Source: Corynebacterium sp. ACRPH
GTDB lineage: Bacteria; Actinomycetota; Actinomycetes; Mycobacteriales; Mycobacteriaceae
Reading direction: 5' to 3'
NCBI RefSeq assembly: GCF_022347285.1
Contig: NZ_JAKRND010000007.1
Location: 1-64,000 of the forward strand
Length of the DNA stretch: 64,000 nucleotides
Below the pieces are notes generated by a model that searched no databases, was not told where the DNA came from, and was given only the letters and a program-made list of their open reading frames with translations. Made by a program: the position numbers and the translations under genes. The first letter of the stretch is position 1. Each line of letters starts with the position of its first letter. Below, in pieces: positions 17,295 to 25,432 of the stretch.

Positions 17295-18359
17295 CTAGCG
17301 CGGGTACAGGTGAACCACCGGGGCATTCATATCCCGCCCGGTCAGGTGCATCAGGTCCAGCTTCACTTGTTTCAGGGAGACGACCTCCATCACCGGGTCC
17401 GGAATCGGCGCCTCGCTGGGCACCAGACCCAGCTGGTGCAGCACATCCCCCGCGCCAGCGGAAATGTCCACCTTCACCGGGACCGTGGAGATCTCGGCCA
17501 GCGCGGGCACGGCCTCCAGGGACGTAGCCTCCACCACGACGGGGCCTTCGATCACGTAGGTCTCCACATCCGGGCCGGTCTGCATCAGCCCGTCGCCCCA
17601 CTGGCCGGGCAGTCTGATCTGCAGGTTCTTGATCTCCAGCCGGTCGCCGGTGATACGCAGCAGGTCGCGGCCGCCCTGCTCCGTGCCCACGGAATCCACG
17701 CCGACGCGCACGTTCCCCTTGAAGGTCACGTTATCTGCGGTGACCTGGCCGACGTCGCCCACCCGCGCGGGCTGGGCCACACTGTACGGGGCATTCGCAT
17801 TCAGAATGCCCACGCCGGTCGCGATCCCCACCGCCACCAGCAGGGCCGCGACTGTCGAGGAGTATCCGCCGTCGGAGCCCCTGTCGGAACGTGGCTCGCC
17901 CTCGGTATCGGCTTCGCTCTCGGCATCCTCGGCCTCAGTCTCGCCGCCGGTGCCGCCCCCGGAGCTCTTGCTCCGGGTCTTCTTCGGCTTCCGCTCCCCC
18001 GACTCCCACGCCAGTGCAAACGCCCCGCCGAAAATACCCAGCAGTGAACCCAACAAGAACCCGCCGATGTTGGAAGCCGGCAGCGCCACCAGCGATACCA
18101 AAATGGCGAAAACCCCCAGGTAGGGCGCCGTGGCAGGCTTCAGCCAAATACCCAGTGCGAACATGATCTGCGCCGCGCCCAGGAAGAGCGTGGAAACCCC
18201 CGACAGCGTCGAGATCATCACCAGTAGGTCGGAAATGCGCAGCGTCAGATACGCGGGCGTCATAATCACAACACCCGAAAGCAGCACCAACAGCCCCGGC
18301 ACGAACGGTCGGTTGCGGCGCCACTCGGCGAAGCGCGCTAACCGTCCTTTAGCAGGCAT
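17295..18359 (-). CDS. DUF6114-type membrane protein with large extracytoplasmic domain
   Basis: 354 residues. Four hydrophobic segments occur in the first 125 residues (LLVLLSGVVIMTPAYLTL, STLFLGAAQIMFALGIWL, YLGVFAILVSLVALPA, IGGFLLGSLLGIFGGAFALAW). A basic then acidic linker follows, then another membrane segment (TVAALLVAVGIATGVGILNA), and about 160 residues of beta-rich sequence outside the cell. In actinobacteria DUF6114 proteins are encoded beside DUF6230 proteins, as here; the genes overlap by 11 bp, so translation is coupled. Function of the pair is not established. Confidence 0.8.
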   Translation of the reverse strand: MPAKGRLARFAEWRRNRPFVPGLLVLLSGVVIMTPAYLTLRISDLLVMISTLSGVSTLFLGAAQIMFALGIWLKPATAPYLGVFAILVSLVALPASNIGGFLLGSLLGIFGGAFALAWESGERKPKKTRSKSSGGGTGGETEAEDAESEADTEGEPRSDRGSDGGYSSTVAALLVAVGIATGVGILNANAPYSVAQPARVGDVGQVTADNVTFKGNVRVGVDSVGTEQGGRDLLRITGDRLEIKNLQIRLPGQWGDGLMQTGPDVETYVIEGPVVVEATSLEAVPALAEISTVPVKVDISAGAGDVLHQLGLVPSEAPIPDPVMEVVSLKQVKLDLMHLTGRDMNAPVVHLYPR

Positions 18360-18924
18360 TCTCGGTTCCTCGGCGCACGCTCGCCTCCACTCCGGAAACG
18401 TTTAGCTGCTTCGCCCCTACCGACGTGGCAATGATCTTCTCCGCCACAATCTGCACGTTCTTCGACTGCAGACCCCAGGCGTCGTTCGGCGCTTCGGGGT
18501 TGACCTGGCTGGCGTCAATACCAAGGTTGGGGTCGGCCATCCGCAGGCTGCCCTTGATGTCGGTGGAGCCCACGATCAGATCGTCTGCATCCACGCTGTT
18601 CTGTCCGTTGGCGCGCAGCGAAAGGGTGGCCTCGCCGACGGCGGGAAGGTTCGGCACGGTTGTGGAAAGGCAGAGGTCAGAGGCCTTCGCCTGCTTCATC
18701 TTCACGCGCGCGACGGGCAGGTGGTCGTCGCCCTTCGTGTCGTTATCCATGAACAGGGAGAAATCCTGCCCGGACAGGCCGCCGATCGTCACGGTGAAGA
18801 AGGAGCCGGAAAGCGCCAAGTTCGCAGAAATTCCGCCCTTCGCCACGGCCATTCCGGTGCCGGCGAAGCCGACCAGCCCGGCGGTCAGCGCCACTGCGGC
18901 CTTCTTGCCGTTGATCCGTCCCAT
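18349..18924 (-). CDS. DUF6230-family exported protein
   Basis: 191 residues. A signal-peptide-like N-terminus (KKAAVALTAGLVGFAGTGMAVA) precedes a beta-rich domain (SGSFFTVTIGGLSGQDFSLF, ARVKMKQAKASDLCLSTTVP, KNVQIVAEKIIATSVGAKQLNVSGV). Upstream AGGAGG at 7-nt spacing supports ATG 18924. It overlaps the DUF6114 gene and probably works with it at the cell surface. Some databases have called homologues cholesterol esterase; nothing catalytic is visible here. Confidence 0.8.
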   Translation of the reverse strand: MGRINGKKAAVALTAGLVGFAGTGMAVAKGGISANLALSGSFFTVTIGGLSGQDFSLFMDNDTKGDDHLPVARVKMKQAKASDLCLSTTVPNLPAVGEATLSLRANGQNSVDADDLIVGSTDIKGSLRMADPNLGIDASQVNPEAPNDAWGLQSKNVQIVAEKIIATSVGAKQLNVSGVEASVRRGTENAC

Positions 18925-19091
18925 TCTTCGTGCCTCCTGTTGTAAAGCCCTTACGCATTATCCCCGCAGTGGCACCGTTGCGCGAATCGCCGTTCTTTTT
19001 ATTGACGCCCTCTAGGCCGCGTCCGCCCGCGCCCCAGCGCAGGCCGTGCGAATCCGCGCTGCACACGCGGGATCTGCGTAGCCTGGGGAAC

Positions 19092-20150
19092 ATGGACGTT
19101 GCATGCTACTCAGCCCCCGGCGCCGGCGAGGCGCTGGAAAAATCCACAATTTCCCGGCGCGACCTGCGCCCCAACGACTGCCTAATCAAGATCCGCTGGG
19201 CGGGCATCTGCCACTCGGACATCCACACTGTAAATGGAGATTGGCCGCACGATAACTTCCCCATGACCCCCGGCCACGAGATCATCGGTGAGGTCACCGA
19301 GGTGGGCGCGGAGGTGCAGAACTTCCGCCCCGGCGATGTGGTCGGCATCGGCTGTCTGGTGGATAGCTGCCTGGATTGCGATGCCTGCCGCGAAGGCGAC
19401 GAAAACTACTGCGAGAACGGCTCGACCGGCACGTATAACGCGCCGGACCGCACCGATGGCACCATCACGCAGGGTGGCTACTCCACTCACATCGTCTGCC
19501 GGGAGGAGTTCCTGGTCCGCATTCCGGAGGCTTTCGCCGACTTGGAGTCGGATGCCGCCGCGGCGGCCACTCCCCTGCTGTGCGCTGGAATTACTACGTA
19601 TTCCCCGCTGAAGCACTGGGGCGTGGGCGAAGGTTCCCGTGTGGCAGTGGTCGGCATGGGTGGCCTGGGGCATGTGGCGGTGAAGCTGGCTGCGTCGATG
19701 GGCGCGGACGTGACGGTCTTGAGCCACTCGAAGTCCAAGGAAGCCGACGGCCGGGCTTTCGGCGCCAGCCGTTACATAGCCACCAAGGAGGAGGGCTGGC
19801 ACAAGCCCTTGAGGGCGAGCTTCGACCTGATCATTAACACGGTCAGCGCTCCGCTGGATCCGGCGCCGTTTATTTCCACCCTGGCGCGCGGCGGGACGAT
19901 GGTGATGCTGGGGCTGCCGCCGGAGAAGATGCAGATCAGCGCTGGTGCTCTGATCGGTAAGCGCCGCTCCGTGGCGGGCAGCGCCATCGGTGGTATCCGG
20001 GAGACTCAGGAGATGATTGATTTCTGCGCCGCCCACGGCATCACCGCGGAGGCGGAGGTCATCCCGGCAGAGGAGATCAACACGGCCTACGAGCGCGTGT
20101 TGAATTCGGATGTGCGCTACCGCTTCGTCATCGACGTCAACACGCTATAA
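19092..20150 (+). CDS. Zinc-dependent NAD(P)-dependent alcohol dehydrogenase (CAD/YahK-like)
   Basis: 352 residues, medium-chain dehydrogenase. Catalytic zinc ligands: Cys in GICHSDIHT, His-Glu in PGHEIIGEV, and Cys in ATPLLCAGIT. Structural zinc cluster: CLDCDACREGDENYC. Rossmann motif: VVGMGGLGHVAVKLA. Family members reduce aldehydes with NADPH; the true substrate is unknown. ATG 19092 is preceded by TAGCCT with 8 nt between, a likely leaderless start; the frame is open to 18930 but the extra residues are Pro/Arg-rich and unlike the family. A dispersed-motif copy (18999) lies in the promoter region. Confidence 0.93.
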   Translation: MDVACYSAPGAGEALEKSTISRRDLRPNDCLIKIRWAGICHSDIHTVNGDWPHDNFPMTPGHEIIGEVTEVGAEVQNFRPGDVVGIGCLVDSCLDCDACREGDENYCENGSTGTYNAPDRTDGTITQGGYSTHIVCREEFLVRIPEAFADLESDAAAAATPLLCAGITTYSPLKHWGVGEGSRVAVVGMGGLGHVAVKLAASMGADVTVLSHSKSKEADGRAFGASRYIATKEEGWHKPLRASFDLIINTVSAPLDPAPFISTLARGGTMVMLGLPPEKMQISAGALIGKRRSVAGSAIGGIRETQEMIDFCAAHGITAEAEVIPAEEINTAYERVLNSDVRYRFVIDVNTL

Positions 20151-20186
20151 CGTGCGCCGTAGCGCGGGGGCTTGTAGCGCGAGCGC

Positions 20187-20558
20187 TTACTGCGCCCCGC
20201 CCTGCTCGGCCTCGATCTGCTTGCGAACCTCGTCCATGTCCAGCTCCTTGGCCTTGGCGATCAGCTCGTTGATGGCCTTGCCCGGCAGCAGGCCGGATTC
20301 GCGAGCCAGCAGCACTCCGTCGCGGAACAGCATCAGCGTCGGGATCGACTGGATCTGCAGGGCTGCGGAAAGCTCCTGGTTGGCTTCGGTATCCACCTTG
20401 CCGAACACGGCGTCCGGGTTCTCCTCGGAGGCCTGCTCGAAGATCGGGGCGAAGCGCTTGCACGGACCACACCAATCTGCCCAGAAGTCCAGCACGACGA
20501 TGCCGTCGCCCTGCACGGTTTCCTGGAAGTTCGCTCCGGTGATTTCAGTGGTCGCCAT
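20187..20558 (-). CDS. Thioredoxin
   Basis: 123 residues, slightly longer than the usual 105 because of a C-terminal Glu/Gln-rich tail. Active site DFWADWCGPCKRFAP at about residue 27-41, and the cis-proline in IQSIPTLMLFRDG. It reduces protein disulfides with electrons from thioredoxin reductase; a trxB gene lies at the right end of the window. GAAGGG 5 nt before ATG 20558 is a good ribosome site. Convergent with the alcohol dehydrogenase. Confidence 0.95.
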   Translation of the reverse strand: MATTEITGANFQETVQGDGIVVLDFWADWCGPCKRFAPIFEQASEENPDAVFGKVDTEANQELSAALQIQSIPTLMLFRDGVLLARESGLLPGKAINELIAKAKELDMDEVRKQIEAEQGGAQ

Positions 20559-20700
20559 TTCTTTCCCTTCGGGTTGATTGCTTCGTTCAAAGCTTGTCGC
20601 TGCTTTGTCGCTGCTTTGTTACTGCGCACCGTTAAAAGGGGCGTGTATGTTTTTCCAACATTACGCAACGCTCGCTTTATTCCGCGTTAGAGTTCTCACT

Positions 20701-21204
20701 ATGTCTATTTATGACGCCAACGCGAATCCGTCTAGCACTTTCAAACTGTACAAGAATCTTGCGAAGAAGCCGTTTGGCAACGGTCTGTTTTCGCTGGCAG
20801 CCAGCGCTAAAGCGCCTTACTTCCTGACCGTACAACCGCGCCTGCAGGAACTGCGGCCGGGCTACTGCCAGGTGAAGTCGAAGAAGTGGTGGCTGCTGAA
20901 TAACCACATCGGAACCTTCCACGCCATTGCGGCCTGCAATGTTGCGGAGTTCGCGATGGGGATGCTGGCTGAGGCGTCCATCCCCAACACGCACCGCTGG
21001 CTGCCGCAGGGTATGCGCACGAAGTACCTGAAGAAGACGAAGGGCAGCCTGACTGCCACCGCGACGGCCGAGCTGCCGGACTTCGAGAAGATCACCAAGG
21101 AATCCGGCGGGCAGACCGTGACGGTGACGATCCACTTCGCCGACGACGAAGGTAAGGAATCCACCTACGCGGAGATCGACATCTGGGTGACCGCCAAGAA
21201 GTAG
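20701..21204 (+). CDS. DUF4442 hotdog-fold protein
   Basis: 167 residues from ATG 20701, preceded by TAGAGT with 7 nt between (leaderless). The segment SKKWWLLNNHIGTFHAIAACNVAEFAMGMLAE is characteristic of DUF4442 proteins, which share the hotdog fold of acyl-CoA thioesterases. The C-terminal strands (KKTKGSLTATATAELPDFE, TVTVTIHFADDEG, YAEIDIWVTAKK) complete the fold. A dispersed-motif copy (20708) encodes codons 3-6. Acyl-CoA thioesterase activity is a family-level inference. Confidence 0.88.
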   Translation: MSIYDANANPSSTFKLYKNLAKKPFGNGLFSLAASAKAPYFLTVQPRLQELRPGYCQVKSKKWWLLNNHIGTFHAIAACNVAEFAMGMLAEASIPNTHRWLPQGMRTKYLKKTKGSLTATATAELPDFEKITKESGGQTVTVTIHFADDEGKESTYAEIDIWVTAKK

Positions 21205-21216
21205 CAAGTGTTAGGC

Positions 21217-21239
21217 GCTGCCGCGTAAATCGCGGCAGC
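21217..21239. terminator. Hairpin between convergent genes, probable bidirectional terminator
   Basis: GCTGCCGCG (21217-21225) pairs with CGCGGCAGC (21231-21239) around TAAAT. It lies 12 bp after the DUF4442 stop and 3 bp before the end of the minus-strand fluC gene. No strong T-tract. Confidence 0.6.
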
Positions 21240-21242
21240 AGG

Positions 21243-21653
21243 CTAGGCGCCCGCGAGCGCCGCCCCGCCCCAGAGCGCGGGGAAAAACAACGCGCAGCAG
21301 GCGACGGTCATCGCCACCACGCCGACAATGCGACGGGTGGGCTGCGGCCGGGTGAAGACCTCCACCATCACCGTGGAGAACGTGGTGAACCCACCGGCCA
21401 AACCCACTCCTACCAAGGGGAATAGGATGTCCCCGGCCGTGCCGGCCCCGCTGCTAGTGGAGTACTGCGAGGTGAAGCCAAGGACCAGGCCCAGCAGGAC
21501 GGTGCCGAGGAGGTTCACCACCGACAGGCTCCACAGGGGTGCCCAGCCGCGCCCGGACTTCAGGTAAGTATCCAGCCCGTAGCGGGCGGCCGCGCCCGTT
21601 CCGCCGCCGACGGCGACGGCCAGCAGCTCCACGAGGATCGCTCCGGTGCTCAT
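21243..21653 (-). CDS. crcB: Fluoride-specific ion channel, subunit 1
   Basis: 136 residues, four membrane segments. Family signatures: VAVGGGTGAAARYGLD, SVVNLLGTVLLGLVLG and the Phe/Thr/Ser pore motif GLAGGFTTFSTVMVE. Fluc channels export toxic fluoride as antiparallel dimers. It overlaps the next crcB gene by 4 bp (ATGA-type), so the two are translated together and may form a heterodimer with opposite topologies. Confidence 0.93.
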   Translation of the reverse strand: MSTGAILVELLAVAVGGGTGAAARYGLDTYLKSGRGWAPLWSLSVVNLLGTVLLGLVLGFTSQYSTSSGAGTAGDILFPLVGVGLAGGFTTFSTVMVEVFTRPQPTRRIVGVVAMTVACCALFFPALWGGAALAGA

Positions 21654-22177
21654 CGCGTGCCCCCATCCCCCGGCGCGACCTCCGGCTCATCACCGGAGCC
21701 GCTGTCTCCTTGGGCTGCACGGACCCCGTGCCGCAGCCGCACCAGCTCATGCAGATCCCGTCCGAGGCGCAGCCCCATCACCGCCGCAAGCAGGCCAAGT
21801 GCCAGCGTGATCAAACCGTAGGCTCCCCCGATGAGGACGGTGGTAGTTGAGCCGGTGGGGGCGTCAATAGCCGCAGCGAGCGAGCTAAACGACGTGAATC
21901 CGCCGAGCAGCCCCGTGCCCCAAAACGCGCGGCGCGGGTGGGCGGAATCCGGGATCATACCGACCAGAAGGCCCAGCAGGAGCGCCCCCAGGACGTTGAC
22001 CACCAGCAATGCAATATCCCCGAGGGGGATTCCGCCGGTGACGTTCAGCGGAGCAGCAGCGCCGGGGACGCACGTCGGATCGCCGAGCGCAGGGATCCAA
22101 ACGGTCAGTGCCCAACGAAAAATCGCCCCCAGCGCGCCGCCGAGGAAAACCAGGGCGATGGGCGGGAGGCGTTTCAT
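21650..22177 (-). CDS. crcB: Fluoride-specific ion channel, subunit 2
   Basis: 175 residues. LGGALGAIFRWALTVWIP, LLVVNVLGALLLGLLVG and GLLGGFTSFSSLAAAID are the family motifs. A 25-residue insert between the first two segments (contains PTCVPGAAAPLNVTGG) and a C-terminal tail make it longer than its partner. A dispersed-motif copy (21860) encodes AAIDAP. Upstream, 22178-22231, no fluoride riboswitch could be recognised by eye. Confidence 0.92.
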   Translation of the reverse strand: MKRLPPIALVFLGGALGAIFRWALTVWIPALGDPTCVPGAAAPLNVTGGIPLGDIALLVVNVLGALLLGLLVGMIPDSAHPRRAFWGTGLLGGFTSFSSLAAAIDAPTGSTTTVLIGGAYGLITLALGLLAAVMGLRLGRDLHELVRLRHGVRAAQGDSGSGDEPEVAPGDGGTR

Positions 22178-22231
22178 GGGTGCAATGTTACCCAGACGGC
22201 TGGGTTAGGTGGCCAGCCGGGCAGGGCCGGG

Positions 22232-22777
22232 TTAGGCCTGCTTGACGGCAGAGATGTCGAAGTTCAGGGTGATCTTCTCGGAGACGAGCACGCCGCCACC
22301 GTCGAGGGCGGTGTTCCACTCCAGGCCGAAGTCGCGACGGTTAATGCTGGTGGAGCCCTCGAAGCCGACGCGGGTCTGGCCCCACGGGTCCTGCACCTCG
22401 CCGGTGAAGTCGAACTCGATGGTGACAGGCTTCGTGACGTCCTTGATGGTCAGGTCGCCGGTGACCTTGATGGCGGTCTCGCCGGCGGCGGTGATGTCCG
22501 TGGAGGTGAAGGTGATGTGCGGGTACTTCTCCGTCTCGAAGAAGTCGCCGGAGGTCAGGTGGCCGTCGCGGTCGGCATTGCGGGTATCCACGCTGTTCAC
22601 GTCGATCTTGACGTCGATCTTTGCGCCTTCCAGGTTCTCGCCGGAGGTGGCGGTGCCCTCGAAATCGGTGAACGCGCCGCGGACCTTGGTGACCATGGCG
22701 TGGCGGGCGACGAAGCCGATCTCGGAGTGTGCCGCGTCGATCTGGAAGTTGCCGGAGTAGTTGTTGACGTTCGTCAT
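22232..22777 (-). CDS. YceI-family lipid/isoprenoid-binding protein
   Basis: 181 residues from ATG 22777, chosen because AAAGG lies 7 nt upstream; the frame is open to 22855. Family features: FQIDAAHSEIGFVARHAMVTKVRGAF at the N-terminus, VDVNSVDT-like DVNSVDTRNADRDGHL, FFETEKYPHITF, VTKPVTIEFDFTGE and INRRDFGLEWN. YceI folds into a lipocalin-like barrel that binds amphiphiles such as polyisoprenoids. No signal peptide, so cytoplasmic here. Divergent from a MarR regulator with a shared operator, so probably derepressed by that regulator's ligand. Confidence 0.93.
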   Translation of the reverse strand: MTNVNNYSGNFQIDAAHSEIGFVARHAMVTKVRGAFTDFEGTATSGENLEGAKIDVKIDVNSVDTRNADRDGHLTSGDFFETEKYPHITFTSTDITAAGETAIKVTGDLTIKDVTKPVTIEFDFTGEVQDPWGQTRVGFEGSTSINRRDFGLEWNTALDGGGVLVSEKITLNFDISAVKQA

Positions 22778-22904
22778 GTTGAGCCTTTCGTTAAGTCTTT
22801 CGGTAGAGATTTTCAGTTGGTGTGGTGCGCGACATGTGGCGCTTGGTGGCGGCATCGGTGGAGTACTTCTCTCGATGCGCTGGCTCCTACCCTACACACT
22901 TTTA

Positions 22905-22918
22905 GTTGATGTATCAAC
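22905..22918. promoter_or_regulatory. Operator and divergent promoters for yceI and marR
   Basis: GTTGAT (22905-22910) and ATCAAC (22913-22918) form a perfect inverted repeat with a 2-bp spacer, typical of MarR operators. On the minus strand its outer half is the -35 TTGATA of a strong promoter, followed by 17 bp and the -10 TAGGGT, reading into yceI. On the plus strand it lies 17 bp before GATACT (22936-22941), which is 7 nt before the marR ATG. Binding would therefore block both genes. Confidence 0.75.
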
Positions 22919-22948
22919 AATATTGACTGATATGCGATACTGGTGGAC

Positions 22949-23440
22949 ATGACACGAGAAAACACCTCTTCTCCGCAAGATGCGGATGCCAACGCGGGAA
23001 CCCCGTGGCTGAGCAGCCGCGAGCAGCAGGTGTGGCGAGCGTGGCTCAACGCCCACATCCAGATCAATGCCGAGCTGGCGCAGCAGCTGGCGGCGGAAAC
23101 TTCCCTATCGCTGTCGGACTACGAGGTTCTAGTGCATCTTTCGGAATCGCCGAACCACCAGCAGCGAATCGTCGCGCTGGCGAACATGATGCAGTGGAGC
23201 CGTTCGCGCTTATCGCACCAGATCACGCGCATGTCGAAGCGCGGTCTTGTGCGCCGCGAAACTTGTGACGCCGACGGGCGCGGGGCCTATGTTGTCCTTG
23301 AACCCGCAGGTCTCGACGCGATCACTACTGCCGCGCCCGGCCACGTGGCAAAGGTGCGCGAGCTGGTATTTGACCGGCTGACCGACGCGGAGATTGAGCA
23401 GTTCTACTCGATCCTGGCGAAGCTGAACGAGCAGCATTAG
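22949..23440 (+). CDS. MarR-family transcriptional regulator
   Basis: 163 residues from ATG 22949 (GTG 22943 also in frame). Winged-helix features: LSLSDYEVLVHLSESPNHQQRIVALANMMQWSRSRLSHQITRMSKRGLVRRE in order, with the wing DADGRGAYVVLEPAG. Expected to be a dimeric repressor released by a phenolic or lipid-like ligand. The GATACT box 7 nt before the ATG suggests a leaderless mRNA, and the palindrome overlapping its -35 position suggests autorepression as well as control of yceI. Confidence 0.93.
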   Translation: MTRENTSSPQDADANAGTPWLSSREQQVWRAWLNAHIQINAELAQQLAAETSLSLSDYEVLVHLSESPNHQQRIVALANMMQWSRSRLSHQITRMSKRGLVRRETCDADGRGAYVVLEPAGLDAITTAAPGHVAKVRELVFDRLTDAEIEQFYSILAKLNEQH

Positions 23441-23538
23441 GCGCGGCGCGGGGGCAACGAGCGGCCCACTGAGCAATGCGCGAGCCCCCCGGGGCGCGAG
23501 GCGCAGGAGCACCAGCACGCGGCTGCCCCGCGTGACAC

Positions 23539-25110
23539 TTAAGGCATGGGGCTGATGTCGCGGGCCATGTCGGAGAACTTGGAGAACTGCAGCTGGTTGG
23601 CCACCGTCACCGTGCCAATGGGACCACCACGGTGCTTAGCGAGGATAATGTCCGCCTCGCCCGCGCGCTCGTGGTCCGGGTTCTGCGAATCCGGGCGGTT
23701 AATCAGCATGACCATGTCGGCATCCTGCTCCAGCGAACCAGATTCACGCAGGTCAGAGACACGCGGAAGCGCATCGTCACCACGGGACTCCACGCCACGG
23801 TTCAGCTGCGAGATCGCAACGACCGGCACGTTGACCTCCTTGGCCAGCAGCTTCAGCTGGCGGGAGAACTCCGAGACCTCTTGCTGGCGTGATTCCACTC
23901 GCTTGCCGGAGGACATCAGCTGCAGGTAGTCCACCACGATCAGCTGCAGATCCACCTGCTGCTTCAGGCGGCGCGCCTTCGAGCGGATCTCCATCATCGT
24001 CAGGTTCGGCGAATCGTCAATGTAGATCGGCGCGTCCTCGATCTCGCCGATGCGCACGGTCAGGCGGTCCCAATCGTCGTCGGTCAGCTTGCCGCCGCGC
24101 ATGGAAGCCAGGCGCACCTCCGCCTCCGCAGAGAAGATGCGCATCATGACCTCGGACTTGCTCATTTCCAAGCTGAACAGCGCCGATGCCTTGCCGTGCT
24201 GGATCGACGCCGACCGCATGAAATCCAGCGCCAGCGTGGACTTACCCACACCCGGGCGGGCCGCCACAATCACCATCTGGCCGCCGCGCAGACCATTCGT
24301 CAGGTCATCCAGGTCGGCAAAGCCGGTGGGGATGCCCATCTCCACGCCATCCTGGCTCTCTAACTGCTCGATCTCCCCCACTGTGGAGGCGACCAGTTCC
24401 GCGAAGACCTCGTAGTCCTCCTTCGCGGCATCGTTGGTGATGGCGAACATCTCCTGCTGCGCGCGGTCCACCACGTTATCCACGTCCGCACCCTCGGTGC
24501 CCGCATAACCCAGCTGCACAATCGTGGTACCAGCCTGAACCAGGCGCCGCAGCGTGGCCTTTTCCCGCACAATCAAGGCGTAGTAGCCGACGTTTGCCGA
24601 GGTCGGAGTCTTCTGGACGACGCTGTGCAGGTAATCAGCGCCGCCGATGAAGCTCAGCACGCCATCGCGGTCCAGGCGGCCACTGACGATGACCGGGTCT
24701 ACTTCCTTACCCTCGCCGTACAGCTGAAGTATGGCGTCAAAAATAGTCTTGTGCTTCGGCACGTAGAAGTCATCGCCAACGAGGACCTCCACGACATCCG
24801 CAATGGCGTCCTTATCCAGCATCATGCCGCCGAGCACGCCCTGCTCGGCTTCCGGGTTCTGCGGCATCTCGCGGACAATCTGCTGAGCGCCGCCGTGACT
24901 GCCCTGGCCGCCACGGCCCCTGCGACCGCCCTGGAAACCCCCGCCGCGACGACCGGAGGACTCGAAGCCGCCCGCTCCCCCGGCGCCCGAGCCGGCACCG
25001 AAGCCACCTTCCGAGCCGGCGCCGAAGTCGCTGGGGTTGCCGAAATCGTCGAAAGGTTCCTCCGGCAGCGGGGCGCCGTCGTCGAAGTTCATGCCTGCAT
25101 TCTTGGTCAT
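23539..25110 (-). CDS. dnaB: Replicative DNA helicase
   Basis: 523 residues from ATG 25110. It unwinds DNA ahead of the replisome as a hexamer. The N-terminal 75 residues are Gly/Arg-rich and disordered, then the DnaB N-domain (MPQNPEAEQGVLGGMMLDKDAIADVVEVL) and the RecA-like domain with Walker A ARPGVGKSTLALDF, LFSLEMSKSEVMMR, Walker B LQLIVVDYLQLM and DLRESGSLEQDADMVMLINR. No intein is present. TAAAGT (25118-25123) ends 7 nt before the ATG, so the transcript is probably leaderless. A cluster of DnaA boxes starts 43 bp further upstream. Confidence 0.96.
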   Translation of the reverse strand: MTKNAGMNFDDGAPLPEEPFDDFGNPSDFGAGSEGGFGAGSGAGGAGGFESSGRRGGGFQGGRRGRGGQGSHGGAQQIVREMPQNPEAEQGVLGGMMLDKDAIADVVEVLVGDDFYVPKHKTIFDAILQLYGEGKEVDPVIVSGRLDRDGVLSFIGGADYLHSVVQKTPTSANVGYYALIVREKATLRRLVQAGTTIVQLGYAGTEGADVDNVVDRAQQEMFAITNDAAKEDYEVFAELVASTVGEIEQLESQDGVEMGIPTGFADLDDLTNGLRGGQMVIVAARPGVGKSTLALDFMRSASIQHGKASALFSLEMSKSEVMMRIFSAEAEVRLASMRGGKLTDDDWDRLTVRIGEIEDAPIYIDDSPNLTMMEIRSKARRLKQQVDLQLIVVDYLQLMSSGKRVESRQQEVSEFSRQLKLLAKEVNVPVVAISQLNRGVESRGDDALPRVSDLRESGSLEQDADMVMLINRPDSQNPDHERAGEADIILAKHRGGPIGTVTVANQLQFSKFSDMARDISPMP

Positions 25111-25165
25111 GCCGACCACTTTAATGGCAGCGCGGGACAACCCCTAAGCGGCAATACAGAACGAG

Positions 25166-25432
25166 TTATCCACAGGTCTTGTGAATATACTTGTGGACAA
25201 AATGTGCATAACCCACAATCCCCCAGGATGGCTTGTGGATAACTTGTGGATAGCCAACGCTCTCACCTGCGCCTTTCACTATTTCTGCAGGTCAAAGGCG
25301 TGTGACTGGTGTGAAAGCTTCTCTCTTCATCGGTGGATAACTTGGGGATAGACAAACCCGCAGGCCAGGCGATTACGGTCAAACAAACCCCCAGGTCGCC
25401 TAAATCCTTAAATTATTCACACTTTATTCACC
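25166..25432. other. Cluster of DnaA boxes upstream of dnaB (oriC-like region)
   Basis: Four perfect TTATNCACA boxes occur at 25166-25174 (+), 25204-25212 (-), 25234-25242 (-) and 25413-25421 (+). One-mismatch boxes occur at 25192-25200, 25245-25253, 25332-25340 and 25424-25432, and an AT-rich stretch lies near 25400-25430. The 527-bp gene-free region spans the dnaB and monooxygenase starts. Inside it, AGGTGAGAGCG (minus strand near 25258), AGGTCAAAGGCG (25292) and AGGCCAGGCGATT (25360) resemble the core of the palindromic elements. DnaA control of dnaB, DnaA titration or a secondary origin are possible. Confidence 0.65.
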
